Shown piece by piece: positions 8,160 through 15,170 of a stretch of DNA of 33,571 nucleotides. The notes beneath the pieces were generated by a model. The model did no database searches. It worked only from the letters and a program-made list of their open reading frames with translations, and was not told the origin of the DNA. The stretch covers positions 1 to 33,571 of the forward strand of contig JAEFCZ010000073.1 of assembly GCA_016125975.1 (NCBI GenBank), given 5' to 3'. The DNA comes from Candidatus Nitrosopumilus sp. (GTDB lineage Archaea > Thermoproteota > Nitrososphaeria > Nitrososphaerales > Nitrosopumilaceae). Within the stretch, counting starts at the first letter, position 1. The number at the start of each line of letters is the position of its first letter. A program made the translations under genes and the position numbers.

Positions 8160-9758
8160 ATGGTAGAGATGGAGGGCTTCCAAATTGCCATTGCCGCCTT
8201 CATCGTAATTACAATTGTAGTGGGTGTCTTTGCAGGTAAGCTTGTCAAGAATAGTGGTAAGCGATTAATCGTTGCAGGAAAAAGTTTGCCATTATTCATG
8301 GTTGGTACAATGCTTGCAGCTCAAGCAGTTGATGGAAACTCTACGTTGGGAAATATTGCACTTGTATTTGAATTCGGATTTTGGGCCGGAGCAGTTATTC
8401 CAATTGGTCTAGGATTGTGTCTACTCATTACAGCCGCATTCTATGCAAAACCACTAAACAAAATGTCAATGATTACATTACCTGATTTCTATTTTAGAAG
8501 ATTTGGAAACGGTGCAGAAGGAATTTCTGGCGTACTTATGATTATTAGTTTTCTAATTCTTGTTGCAGGTAATTTAGCTGCTAGTGGATTTATTTTAGAA
8601 GTAGTTTTCGGTATAGACTATTTCTACGGAATAGCAATTTCAGCTTTAGTTGTAGTAATATACACAGTTGCAGGTGGACTGTTTGCATCAGCATATACAA
8701 ATTTGTTCCAAGTTTATCTTGCGATTGGTTCATTCTGGGCAGCTTTCCTTTTCTTTGCAGGGAATTTTGCAGATACCCCTTGGGATATCATTTACAACAA
8801 TGCTCCGCCAGAATTCATGGACCTATCGGGATTATACGATATGGCCAATGGTGCGCTGATCAATTGGGGAGCTATATTGGCGCTAGGATTAGGGGACATT
8901 ATTGCGCTTGACTTTATGGAAAGAGTATTTGCAGCCCGTAACCCGAAAACAGCAAGAAAAGGTGCGCTTATGGGCGGGGCACTTACTTTGTTTACCGTAG
9001 TTCCAACTAGCATGTTAGGAATTGTAGCATTCTACTATCTACCAGCAGACACACTGCCAGACTTAGCATTGCCTATACTATCTACAGAATTTATGCCATT
9101 TGCAATTGGTGCAGGAATATTAATGGGAGTAATAGGTGCATCAATGTCTACTGCAAGTGGTGGACTATTAGCAATATCCAGTGTAATTTCTAGAAACATG
9201 ATGCAGAGAATCATTAGAAGAAGATGGATGGGAAAACCAAATTGGAGTGATAGCCAACTACTCAAAGCTACTCGTATTGTGATCATACCAATGATGATTG
9301 TTGGAACAATAATTGGTTACTTTGTTCCAGCACCAGGAATTTATCTTATCTTAGCATTTGACATAATGTTTGCAGGAGCATTTGCGCCATTAACATTTGG
9401 ATTGTTTTGGAAAAAGGCAAACATGCCAGCAGCTATTGCAGCGCTTCTTGTTGGTTCAATATTGCGATTCGCTTTCTTCTTTACAATGCCAGAAGAATGG
9501 GCAGGATTAGATACAATGGTAGCACCAGCTGTGTCAGTTATTGTATTCATCATTGTGGCATATGCGACACAAAACAAGTATCCAGGAAAGGCAAGACATG
9601 ATGTACGAGACTATGTACCACCAGAGGAAGATGTTATTGCAGGAGAGGATTTGAAACATTTCAAAGGCGGTGCAGAAGCTATGCCAGGAGGAAACAAACC
9701 AGACTCATCAGGTCCTGGAGATGACGCTGCAAGTAAGACCACAACAGAACAGACATAG
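8160..9758 (+). CDS. Sodium:solute symporter, DUR3-like (probable urea transporter)
   Basis: A secondary transporter of the SSS family with about 13 membrane helices over 532 residues, driven by sodium or protons. Conserved features are the early AGKSLPLFMVGTMLAAQAVDGNSTLGN (TM1-TM2 region), VYTVAGGLFASAYTNLFQ (TM5-TM6), and GASMSTASGGLLAISSVISRN in the TM8 region, where the ST pair sits near the Na2 site in this family. A hydrophilic tail rich in E, D, G and T follows. Among SSS proteins of ammonia-oxidising archaea this type is usually annotated as a urea transporter, and its position near ureC and the nickel transporter supports urea uptake; substrate remains inferred. M1 (ATG 8160) is preferred over M4 because of TATA spacing. 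Confidence 0.85.
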   Translation: MVEMEGFQIAIAAFIVITIVVGVFAGKLVKNSGKRLIVAGKSLPLFMVGTMLAAQAVDGNSTLGNIALVFEFGFWAGAVIPIGLGLCLLITAAFYAKPLNKMSMITLPDFYFRRFGNGAEGISGVLMIISFLILVAGNLAASGFILEVVFGIDYFYGIAISALVVVIYTVAGGLFASAYTNLFQVYLAIGSFWAAFLFFAGNFADTPWDIIYNNAPPEFMDLSGLYDMANGALINWGAILALGLGDIIALDFMERVFAARNPKTARKGALMGGALTLFTVVPTSMLGIVAFYYLPADTLPDLALPILSTEFMPFAIGAGILMGVIGASMSTASGGLLAISSVISRNMMQRIIRRRWMGKPNWSDSQLLKATRIVIIPMMIVGTIIGYFVPAPGIYLILAFDIMFAGAFAPLTFGLFWKKANMPAAIAALLVGSILRFAFFFTMPEEWAGLDTMVAPAVSVIVFIIVAYATQNKYPGKARHDVRDYVPPEEDVIAGEDLKHFKGGAEAMPGGNKPDSSGPGDDAASKTTTEQT

Positions 9759-9822
9759 CATCTTAGTTTCAATAGTATCCATATTCCATATTTTTAACAA
9801 ATCAAATTTCTTATCAAGTATG

Positions 9823-9829
9823 TTTTAAT
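9823..9829 (+). promoter_or_regulatory. TATA box of the chaperonin gene
   Basis: The word tttaata lies about 26 bp before ATG 9852. A purine run (aaaggg) directly before the ATG is too close to be a normal ribosome-binding site. Confidence 0.4.
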
Positions 9830-9851
9830 ATCTGAGAAGATACTGAAAGGG

Positions 9852-11540
9852 ATGAAATATCCAGGATTACTTGACCAAGATATTTCACGAATTGGATTAC
9901 AAGAATCACAAATGTATAATCTAATTTCAGGAAAACTTGTGACAGATATAGTTAGAACATCTCTGGGTCCACGAGGTATGGAAAAAATGTACATTGACAT
10001 ACTTGGGGAAGACACCATTACAAGCCATGGAGGTGCATTTTTGAGAAAAGTTGATGTTGATCATCCAGCAGCTAAATCAGTCATAGAGGCAGTAAACACA
10101 GTAGATACTCATGTTGGGGACGGTACAACAACTGCAGCTGTCTTGATAGGTAGTTTACTCAAAGAAGCTGAAGAATTATTAAAAATTGGAATCCCAGTTG
10201 CAACAATCACAAGAGGTTATGAAAAAAGCCTAGATTACACATTAGAAGTATTAGATGAAATCAAGATGAAATCAAACAGAAGAGATAAAAAAATAATGAG
10301 ACAATTACTAACTACATGTTTAGAAGGAAAAGCAATTTTTGATCTACATGAAGAAAATACAAAGATTGTAGACACTATCATTGAAGCTATATGTGACATA
10401 TCTAACTTAGAAAGTGGGCAAATAGACATTGACGACATCAAGATTGAAGAAAAGATAGGAAATACTACAGAAATACAATTGATTAAAGGTACAGTGATTG
10501 ATAAAACAATAGACAGTTCAGCAATGCCTAGAACTATCAAAGATGCCAAAGTTTTGTTAATTAATGAATCATTAGAAACAATGAGAACCAGAACAGAAGC
10601 AGGAATTGAAATAGAATCACCAGAACAAATGAGTCAATTTCTCAATCAAGAAAACAAAGACTTGTTGGTACTTGTACAAAAGATTGTAGATTCAGGGGCA
10701 AATGTAGTAATATCAAGGAAAGGGGTTAACGAATTTGTTCAAGAAGCTCTTGCAAAAAAAGGTATCATAACAATGAGGAGAGTAAAATACAACGATTTAT
10801 GGTGGTTAGAAAAAGCTACAGGTGCTAAGACTTGTGGAAACATAGAGAAGATATCTAATGATGAATTAGGTTTTGCAAAAAAAGTTTATGAAAAAACAGT
10901 TGATGAAGAAAAAATGGTCTTCGTAGAAGGAAACAATCCAAAATCTGTAACTTTGCTGTTACGAGCAAATTCAAAACGATATTTAGATGAATTCCACCGA
11001 AATGCCAAAAATGCATTTTATGTATTAAGAAATTTCATAGAAAATCCGTTTATTGTGTATGGGGCAGGCTCAGTTGAAGGCATAATAGCACAAAAAATTA
11101 GAAAATATTCTGTAACAGTAGAAGGCAAAGAGCAAATTGCAATTGAGAGGTTTGCAAACGCTGTAGAGCAAATACCATTGACTTTAGCACAAAACATAGG
11201 AATGGATATGTTAGATACACTAACACGATTTCGAGCAGAGACAGCAAAATCAAATGGCAAAATAAAATGGTACGGAATAAATTCTAACATTAGAAAAATA
11301 TCAAACATGTCAGAATCAGAAATTATAGAAACATCAGTTGTAAAACAACAAGTTTTCAAAACTGCAGTCGAAGTAGCTAACATGATACTAAACATAGATG
11401 ATGTATTCATGAAAAATTTGATTGACAATACACATTGTCATATTGATGGACATGTTCATGCACACCGTGATGGAGGCAAAGCACACAACCACTTTGAACA
11501 AGAAGGATTAGAACAAAGACAAATGCATCAATATTATTAG
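9852..11540 (+). CDS. Divergent group II chaperonin (thermosome-like) with His-rich tail
   Basis: A member of the thermosome/TCP-1 family, which folds proteins in an ATP-driven double ring. The 562 residues include the nucleotide loop SLGPRGMEKM (about 36-45), VGDGTTTAA (about 92-100), and GAGSVEG (about 402). In the equatorial return segment normal thermosomes read HDA, with the catalytic Asp (about D386-390); here codon 387 is AAT, giving DEFHRNAKNAF with Asn. ATP binding may persist while hydrolysis is impaired. Instead of the usual GGM tail the C-terminus has HCHIDGHVHAHRDGGKAHNHF, a probable metal-binding tail. Spacing from canonical thermosome genes and overall divergence suggest a specialised paralogue rather than the housekeeping subunit. 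Confidence 0.9.
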   Translation: MKYPGLLDQDISRIGLQESQMYNLISGKLVTDIVRTSLGPRGMEKMYIDILGEDTITSHGGAFLRKVDVDHPAAKSVIEAVNTVDTHVGDGTTTAAVLIGSLLKEAEELLKIGIPVATITRGYEKSLDYTLEVLDEIKMKSNRRDKKIMRQLLTTCLEGKAIFDLHEENTKIVDTIIEAICDISNLESGQIDIDDIKIEEKIGNTTEIQLIKGTVIDKTIDSSAMPRTIKDAKVLLINESLETMRTRTEAGIEIESPEQMSQFLNQENKDLLVLVQKIVDSGANVVISRKGVNEFVQEALAKKGIITMRRVKYNDLWWLEKATGAKTCGNIEKISNDELGFAKKVYEKTVDEEKMVFVEGNNPKSVTLLLRANSKRYLDEFHRNAKNAFYVLRNFIENPFIVYGAGSVEGIIAQKIRKYSVTVEGKEQIAIERFANAVEQIPLTLAQNIGMDMLDTLTRFRAETAKSNGKIKWYGINSNIRKISNMSESEIIETSVVKQQVFKTAVEVANMILNIDDVFMKNLIDNTHCHIDGHVHAHRDGGKAHNHFEQEGLEQRQMHQYY

Positions 11541-11561
11541 ATATTCACCAAATAGAACACA

Positions 11562-11789
11562 TTAGGGACTAATTGAAATTCCGAGTCCTTCATTCAAATC
11601 TATACTTTTCTCATTGGATGGTTGATTTGTGCCATCTAGTTCTATAGAGTTTTCTGATTCATTTGATTCATCTGAGAAATCAAATCCAAAATAAAAAACC
11701 AAGTTGATAATAACAAACATGATTGCAATAATAATTAGTCTTGATTTTATTGACAGAGGTGTTCTTTCAGGACCTGCCTTGTGAACCAT
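11562..11789 (-). CDS. Small single-helix membrane protein
   Basis: A protein of 75 residues: basic N-terminus (MVHKAGPERTPLSIKSR), one hydrophobic helix (LIIIAIMFVIINLVFYFGF), then an acidic, Ser/Asn-rich exterior tail (DFSDESNESENSIELDG). The layout gives N-in, C-out. An upstream ATG at 11807 would add six residues, but the AT-rich gataaaaatg near 11812-11821 is at TATA distance from 11789, so the shorter form is chosen. It converges with the chaperonin gene. Family not recognised. Confidence 0.6.
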   Translation of the reverse strand: MVHKAGPERTPLSIKSRLIIIAIMFVIINLVFYFGFDFSDESNESENSIELDGTNQPSNEKSIDLNEGLGISISP

Positions 11790-11865
11790 AATGTAAATTC
11801 TAATCACTCATTTTTATCTATGCCGAAAGTAAGTATTCCACAAGACTTAAAGTCAAACTCGTTAT

Positions 11866-12111
11866 GTGAAAATGAAATTAAATTTGAATGAAACTGAAAT
11901 TAAAAAATATGATGAAATTTTTGATTTTATAGAGAATAACATACCTGATTGGGAAAAAGTAGTAACAGAGGGAAATATCAAAATAAAAACAAATCAACAC
12001 ATGGTAAAATTTGAGCACATGGAACAAGTTTTAGAAAAATTTAATGTCAAAATTACGGATGTTGCATACACAGATTACTATGGAATAATCTTTGGAATTA
12101 AAATAGAGTAA
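11866..12111 (+). CDS. Small soluble protein of unknown function
   Basis: A protein of 81 residues (79 if the ATG at 11872 is used), acidic and helical at first (EIKKYDEIFDFIENNIPDWEKVV), then strand-rich (GNIKIKTN, VKITDVAYTDYYGIIFGIKIE). No signal peptide, cysteine cluster or nucleotide motif. I do not recognise the family. A cttaaag word at 11846-11852 is about 23 bp from ATG 11872, which slightly favours the ATG over the GTG at 11866. Confidence 0.6.
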   Translation: MKMKLNLNETEIKKYDEIFDFIENNIPDWEKVVTEGNIKIKTNQHMVKFEHMEQVLEKFNVKITDVAYTDYYGIIFGIKIE

Positions 12112-12160
12112 AGTACGAATTAAAAACAAAAACTAAATTTTTAATTTTATCCAAGGTAGG

Positions 12161-12170
12161 AATTTATATC
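12161..12170 (+). promoter_or_regulatory. TATA box of deoxyhypusine synthase gene
   Basis: The sequence aatttatatc is centred about 24 bp before the GTG at 12190, supporting a leaderless GTG start. Confidence 0.5.
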
Positions 12171-12189
12171 TGATATCAACGAAAAAAAC

Positions 12190-13131
12190 GTGTTAGAACC
12201 AGGTAGACCAGTAAAAGATATTGAAATTGATGCAAATACATCAATTGAGAAAATATTTGAAGAATTATCCAAATCAGGAGGATTTGAATCAGTAAATCTT
12301 TCAACAGGATTAGAAATTTTAACAGAAATGATTTCAGATGATGAATGTCTTAGATTTGTCTCATTTGTGGCAGCCATAGTATCAACTGGAACTAGAGGAA
12401 TCATCAAAGACATGATCAAAAACAAATGGTTTGATGTAGCAATGGTAACTTGTGGTTCATTAGATCACGACATTGCTAGACATTTTTCACATTACAAAGA
12501 AGGTTCCTTTACCATGGATGATAGAGAACTAGCAGAACAAGACATTCACAGATTAGGAAATGTACTAGTTCCTATGGAGAGTTATGGACCAATTATTGAA
12601 GAAAAGATGCAGGCATTTTTAGAAGAAGAATATCAAAACGGAGTAAAAGAAATGACTACTGCAGACATTTGTAAAATGATTGGAAAACATCTAGGAGAAG
12701 ATTCGTATCTTTATTGGGCATACAAAAATGATGTCAAAGTAATAGTTCCAGGAATTATGGATGGAGGAGTAGGAAGTCAGATTTGGATGTTTTCACAAAA
12801 ACATAGCGATTTTAAATTAAACATGATAGGAGATGCAGAGATACTTTCAGGATTAATTTTCAAAGCTAAGAAATCAGGTGCATTTATGATTGGAGGGGGA
12901 ATTTCAAAACACCACACATTATGGTGGAATCAGTATAGAGATGGAATGGATTATGCATTTTACATAACAACAGCACAAGAATTTGATGGCAGTCTCAGTG
13001 GGGCACTAGTCAAAGAAGCAATTTCATGGGGAAAAGTAACACAAGACGCAAAACAGGCAACACTTCATGCAGAAATTACAACAATATTACCATTCATTTA
13101 TGCGGCACTTGTTTCAAGATTACAAAAATAG
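12190..13131 (+). CDS. dys: Deoxyhypusine synthase
   Basis: Transfers the 4-aminobutyl group of spermidine to a lysine of translation factor aIF5A, the first step in making hypusine. The 313 residues are full length for the archaeal enzyme. Signatures in order are STGTRGIIKDMI (about 62-73), CGSLDHDIARHFSHY (NAD/spermidine region, about 86-100), GIMDGGVGSQIW, FMIGGGISKHH (about 233-243), YITTAQEFDGSLSGA, and EAISWGK near residue 285, whose lysine forms the enzyme-substrate imine. The start is GTG with a TATA box 24 bp upstream. It needs a polyamine source, which is interesting given the possible agmatinase at 4279-5394, but that link is only an inference. Confidence 0.95.
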   Translation: MLEPGRPVKDIEIDANTSIEKIFEELSKSGGFESVNLSTGLEILTEMISDDECLRFVSFVAAIVSTGTRGIIKDMIKNKWFDVAMVTCGSLDHDIARHFSHYKEGSFTMDDRELAEQDIHRLGNVLVPMESYGPIIEEKMQAFLEEEYQNGVKEMTTADICKMIGKHLGEDSYLYWAYKNDVKVIVPGIMDGGVGSQIWMFSQKHSDFKLNMIGDAEILSGLIFKAKKSGAFMIGGGISKHHTLWWNQYRDGMDYAFYITTAQEFDGSLSGALVKEAISWGKVTQDAKQATLHAEITTILPFIYAALVSRLQK

Positions 13132-13168
13132 ACAAAAATTATTATTCTATCAATACAAAAAATATTCA

Positions 13169-13881
13169 TTGTTTCCAAGAATTAGAATTAAAGAGCTAAA
13201 ATCAGTGAACTTAGAAGGAGGTTATCTTATTGATGGATTCCCATCAGTTGGTTTCAGTAGTGCAATTGCAACTGAATCAATGATTCATACATCACAATTT
13301 GAATTAGCAGGAGTTATTTCTTCAGATAGTTTTCCTCCAATTAGTATCATTAAAGAAGGAAAACCAAACTTTGCAACAAGAATTTTTGTTAATGAAGAGT
13401 TGAAAGTTGGGACATTTTTGTCATATCTCAATTTAGATCAATCAATGCATGAACTATAGCAAATGTAATGTTAAAGTGGGCAAAGAAACACAAAATTGAA
13501 TTAATTGTTAGTAGTGTTGCAGTAAATTCCCCAAATAATGCCGAAGAAGTCATGGCAATTGGAAACACAGATTCTGCTCGAGAAAAAATTAAAAAAGCAG
13601 GACTAAAAGTCTTGAGTCACGGAACAGTGCCAGGCATTCCAGCAGTGTTGCTAAATGAAGGAAGTATAATAGAACAAGATGTAATTGTAATAATTTTTAA
13701 TACTGATGGTAAAGGTCCAGATTTCAAATCAAGTGCACAAATTTGTATGGCAATGTCACAATTAATTCCAGGAGTTTCATGCAATATTCCATCATTACAA
13801 CAAGAAGCTGAAAAAGCCGAAGAAATAATAAAAGAAGCAGAAACAGAATCAAAACATCTTAAAGATTCTATGTACAGATAG
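13169..13881 (+). pseudogene. PAC2-family protein, interrupted by a single-base frameshift
   Basis: A relative of archaeal proteasome-assembly-chaperone (PAC2) proteins. The N-terminal half runs in one frame (FPRIRIKELKSVNLEGGYLIDGFPSVGFSSAIA...) to TAG at 13457-13459, and the rest continues in another frame (IANVMLKWAKKHKIELIVSS... to the stop at 13879). Restoring one base at about 13454-13456 joins QSMHE-x-IANVM without loss, giving about 237 residues, normal for the family. Conserved features are the glycine-rich GGYLIDGFPSVG, VSSVAVNSP, and GIPAVLLNEG; the tail is a charged helix (EAEKAEEIIKEAE). Start set at TTG 13169 with a TATA-like ttattctat about 24 bp before. No coding decay is visible, so a sequencing error or a very recent mutation is likely. 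Confidence 0.75.
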
Positions 13882-13932
13882 AATTTTCCAATTAATGTTT
13901 ATTTCACAAATAAAAAACATTCTTGATGAGTA

Positions 13933-14553
13933 ATGGTTCAAATTCTTGAATTTGCAGTACTAGTAATAGTAATTTCAGCATCGGGGGTGATGGCACCAGG
14001 TCCACTTTTTGCAGCAAATGTATCATATGGATTAAGGGAAGGGGCAAAGGCAGGATACAAGATGGCAATTGGTCATACAATTGTCGAATTTCCACTAGTT
14101 GTTTTGTTAGGAATTGGTGTTTTTTCGTTAGAATCATTACCAGAGTTTAGAATCGTGATTTCTATTCTAGGTGCAATTACACTTTTTGTATTTGCAGGAA
14201 TACAAATTAGATCAGTACTTAGAAACAAAGAACTAGTATCATCTAATCCAAAGCAGAGACCATTAATTGCAGGAATTGTACTTAGTGCATTAAATCCATT
14301 TTTTATAATTTGGTGGTTAACAATTGGGTTCAAATTAATTTCAGATGCAATGTTGATTTGGGCATTTGCAGGAATACTAGTTGTATTTGTTTTACATATT
14401 TGGATGGATTTTGCATGGTTAGGTACCGTTGCATATCTTGCTAAAAAAAGTTCTAAAATTCTTTCAAACAGAAATTACAAGGCATTGATAATTGGCCTAA
14501 GTTTAATGTTAATTTATTTTGGAATCACATTTTTGACAGACATAATGCCTTAG
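13933..14553 (+). CDS. LysE/RhtB-family exporter
   Basis: A membrane protein of 206 residues with about six helices, typical in size for the LysE/RhtB family, whose characterised members export amino acids. The signature start is present: MAPGPLFAANVSYGLREGAKAGYKMAIGH (about residues 20-48), as is a mid-protein LSALNPFFIIWWLTIG resembling the family's NPK/NP segment before the fourth helix. The gene stands alone; its stop overlaps the stop of the small gene on the opposite strand. Substrate is not predictable from sequence. Confidence 0.85.
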   Translation: MVQILEFAVLVIVISASGVMAPGPLFAANVSYGLREGAKAGYKMAIGHTIVEFPLVVLLGIGVFSLESLPEFRIVISILGAITLFVFAGIQIRSVLRNKELVSSNPKQRPLIAGIVLSALNPFFIIWWLTIGFKLISDAMLIWAFAGILVVFVLHIWMDFAWLGTVAYLAKKSSKILSNRNYKALIIGLSLMLIYFGITFLTDIMP

Positions 14554-14747
14554 CCACAATCTAAAATCTCTATTTGAGGTTCACACATATCATTAAACAC
14601 ATCAATTTTTTCTACTATAACTTCACAAAATTCTGGGTCTAGAGACTTTTCATATGAAGCGATTTCATTTAGAATAGAGATATGTTGTATGCCACAAGAA
14701 TCACCAGAAAAGCTGATCAAGACTATAACAATTGAAAAGCCAATCAC
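14550..14747 (-). CDS. Small exported protein, start uncertain
   Basis: From the GTG at 14747 the frame gives 65 residues: a hydrophobic N-terminus (VIGFSIVIVLISFSG) followed by a cysteine-containing polar region (DSCGIQ, FCEVIVEK, NDMCEPQIEILDCG) with four cysteines. The frame is open ten codons further upstream (KTSTRNLILV), which would complete a proper basic-hydrophobic signal sequence but offers no ATG, GTG or TTG before the TAA at 14778-14780. That TAA is the in-frame stop of the preceding exported protein. The cysteines suggest disulfides outside the cell. Family not recognised. Confidence 0.5.
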   Translation of the reverse strand: MIGFSIVIVLISFSGDSCGIQHISILNEIASYEKSLDPEFCEVIVEKIDVFNDMCEPQIEILDCG

Positions 14748-14777
14748 AACTAAAATTAAATTTCTTGTACTAGTTTT

Positions 14778-15022
14778 TTAAAAAATTACAAAATTATACT
14801 TCATCTCTGCAAGATTAGAATTTGTTTGTGGATCATAGAATTGGTACACAAATTGAATTTTTTCATGAGTTTTGATTACAGGAGGATCATACCAAACTTC
14901 TGCAGGAGTATTTAGTTCAGGATTATATGCACCAAATGGAATATCTATGATGATTCTTCTCCATAAGCAAAAGATGTTGAGCCCAAAATAACAAGAATTG
15001 AAAAAAATGCTAGGAATTTCAT
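14778..15022 (-). pseudogene. Small secreted protein with frameshift after the signal peptide
   Basis: The ATG at 15022 opens a clear signal peptide (MKFLAFFSILVILGSTSFAYGEESS, given here as its first and last residues MKFLAFF and AYGEESS) but this frame ends at TAG 14945-14947. The neighbouring frame continues without a gap as IDIPFGAYNPELNTPAEVWY and on to EMKYNFVIF, ending at 14778. One missing base at about 14944-14953 would fuse them into about 81 residues: signal peptide plus a beta-rich extracellular domain (EKIQFVYQFYDPQTN). Family not recognised. The lack of further damage suggests a recent mutation or a sequence error. Confidence 0.6.
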
Positions 15023-15140
15023 AATAATAAAAATGCAAATTTCATAATTAAATAATACATCTTATTTTCATCAATAATAGTAATTATCAACTTGAAGAAT
15101 TATTGTAAGTGTAATATACTCAGGAATACTAGAAGCCTTG

Positions 15141-15160
15141 ATATTTACATAAAATAAACA
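15141..15160 (+). promoter_or_regulatory. AT-rich promoter element of the cyclase gene
   Basis: The run atatttacat followed by aaaataaaca lies 11-30 bp before the TTG at 15171; its centre fits a TATA box for a leaderless message. Confidence 0.35.
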
Positions 15161-15170
15161 TAGAACGAAA

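Noticed and set aside
10235-11428. Long minus-strand frames inside the chaperonin gene (104 and 136 codons)
   Set aside because: Hydrophobic antisense of a well-matched chaperonin; no start context of their own.
13067-13168. Extending the PAC2 protein upstream to ATG 13067
   Set aside because: That part is deoxyhypusine synthase 3' coding sequence in another frame (MQKLQQYYHSFMRHL), not PAC2-like.
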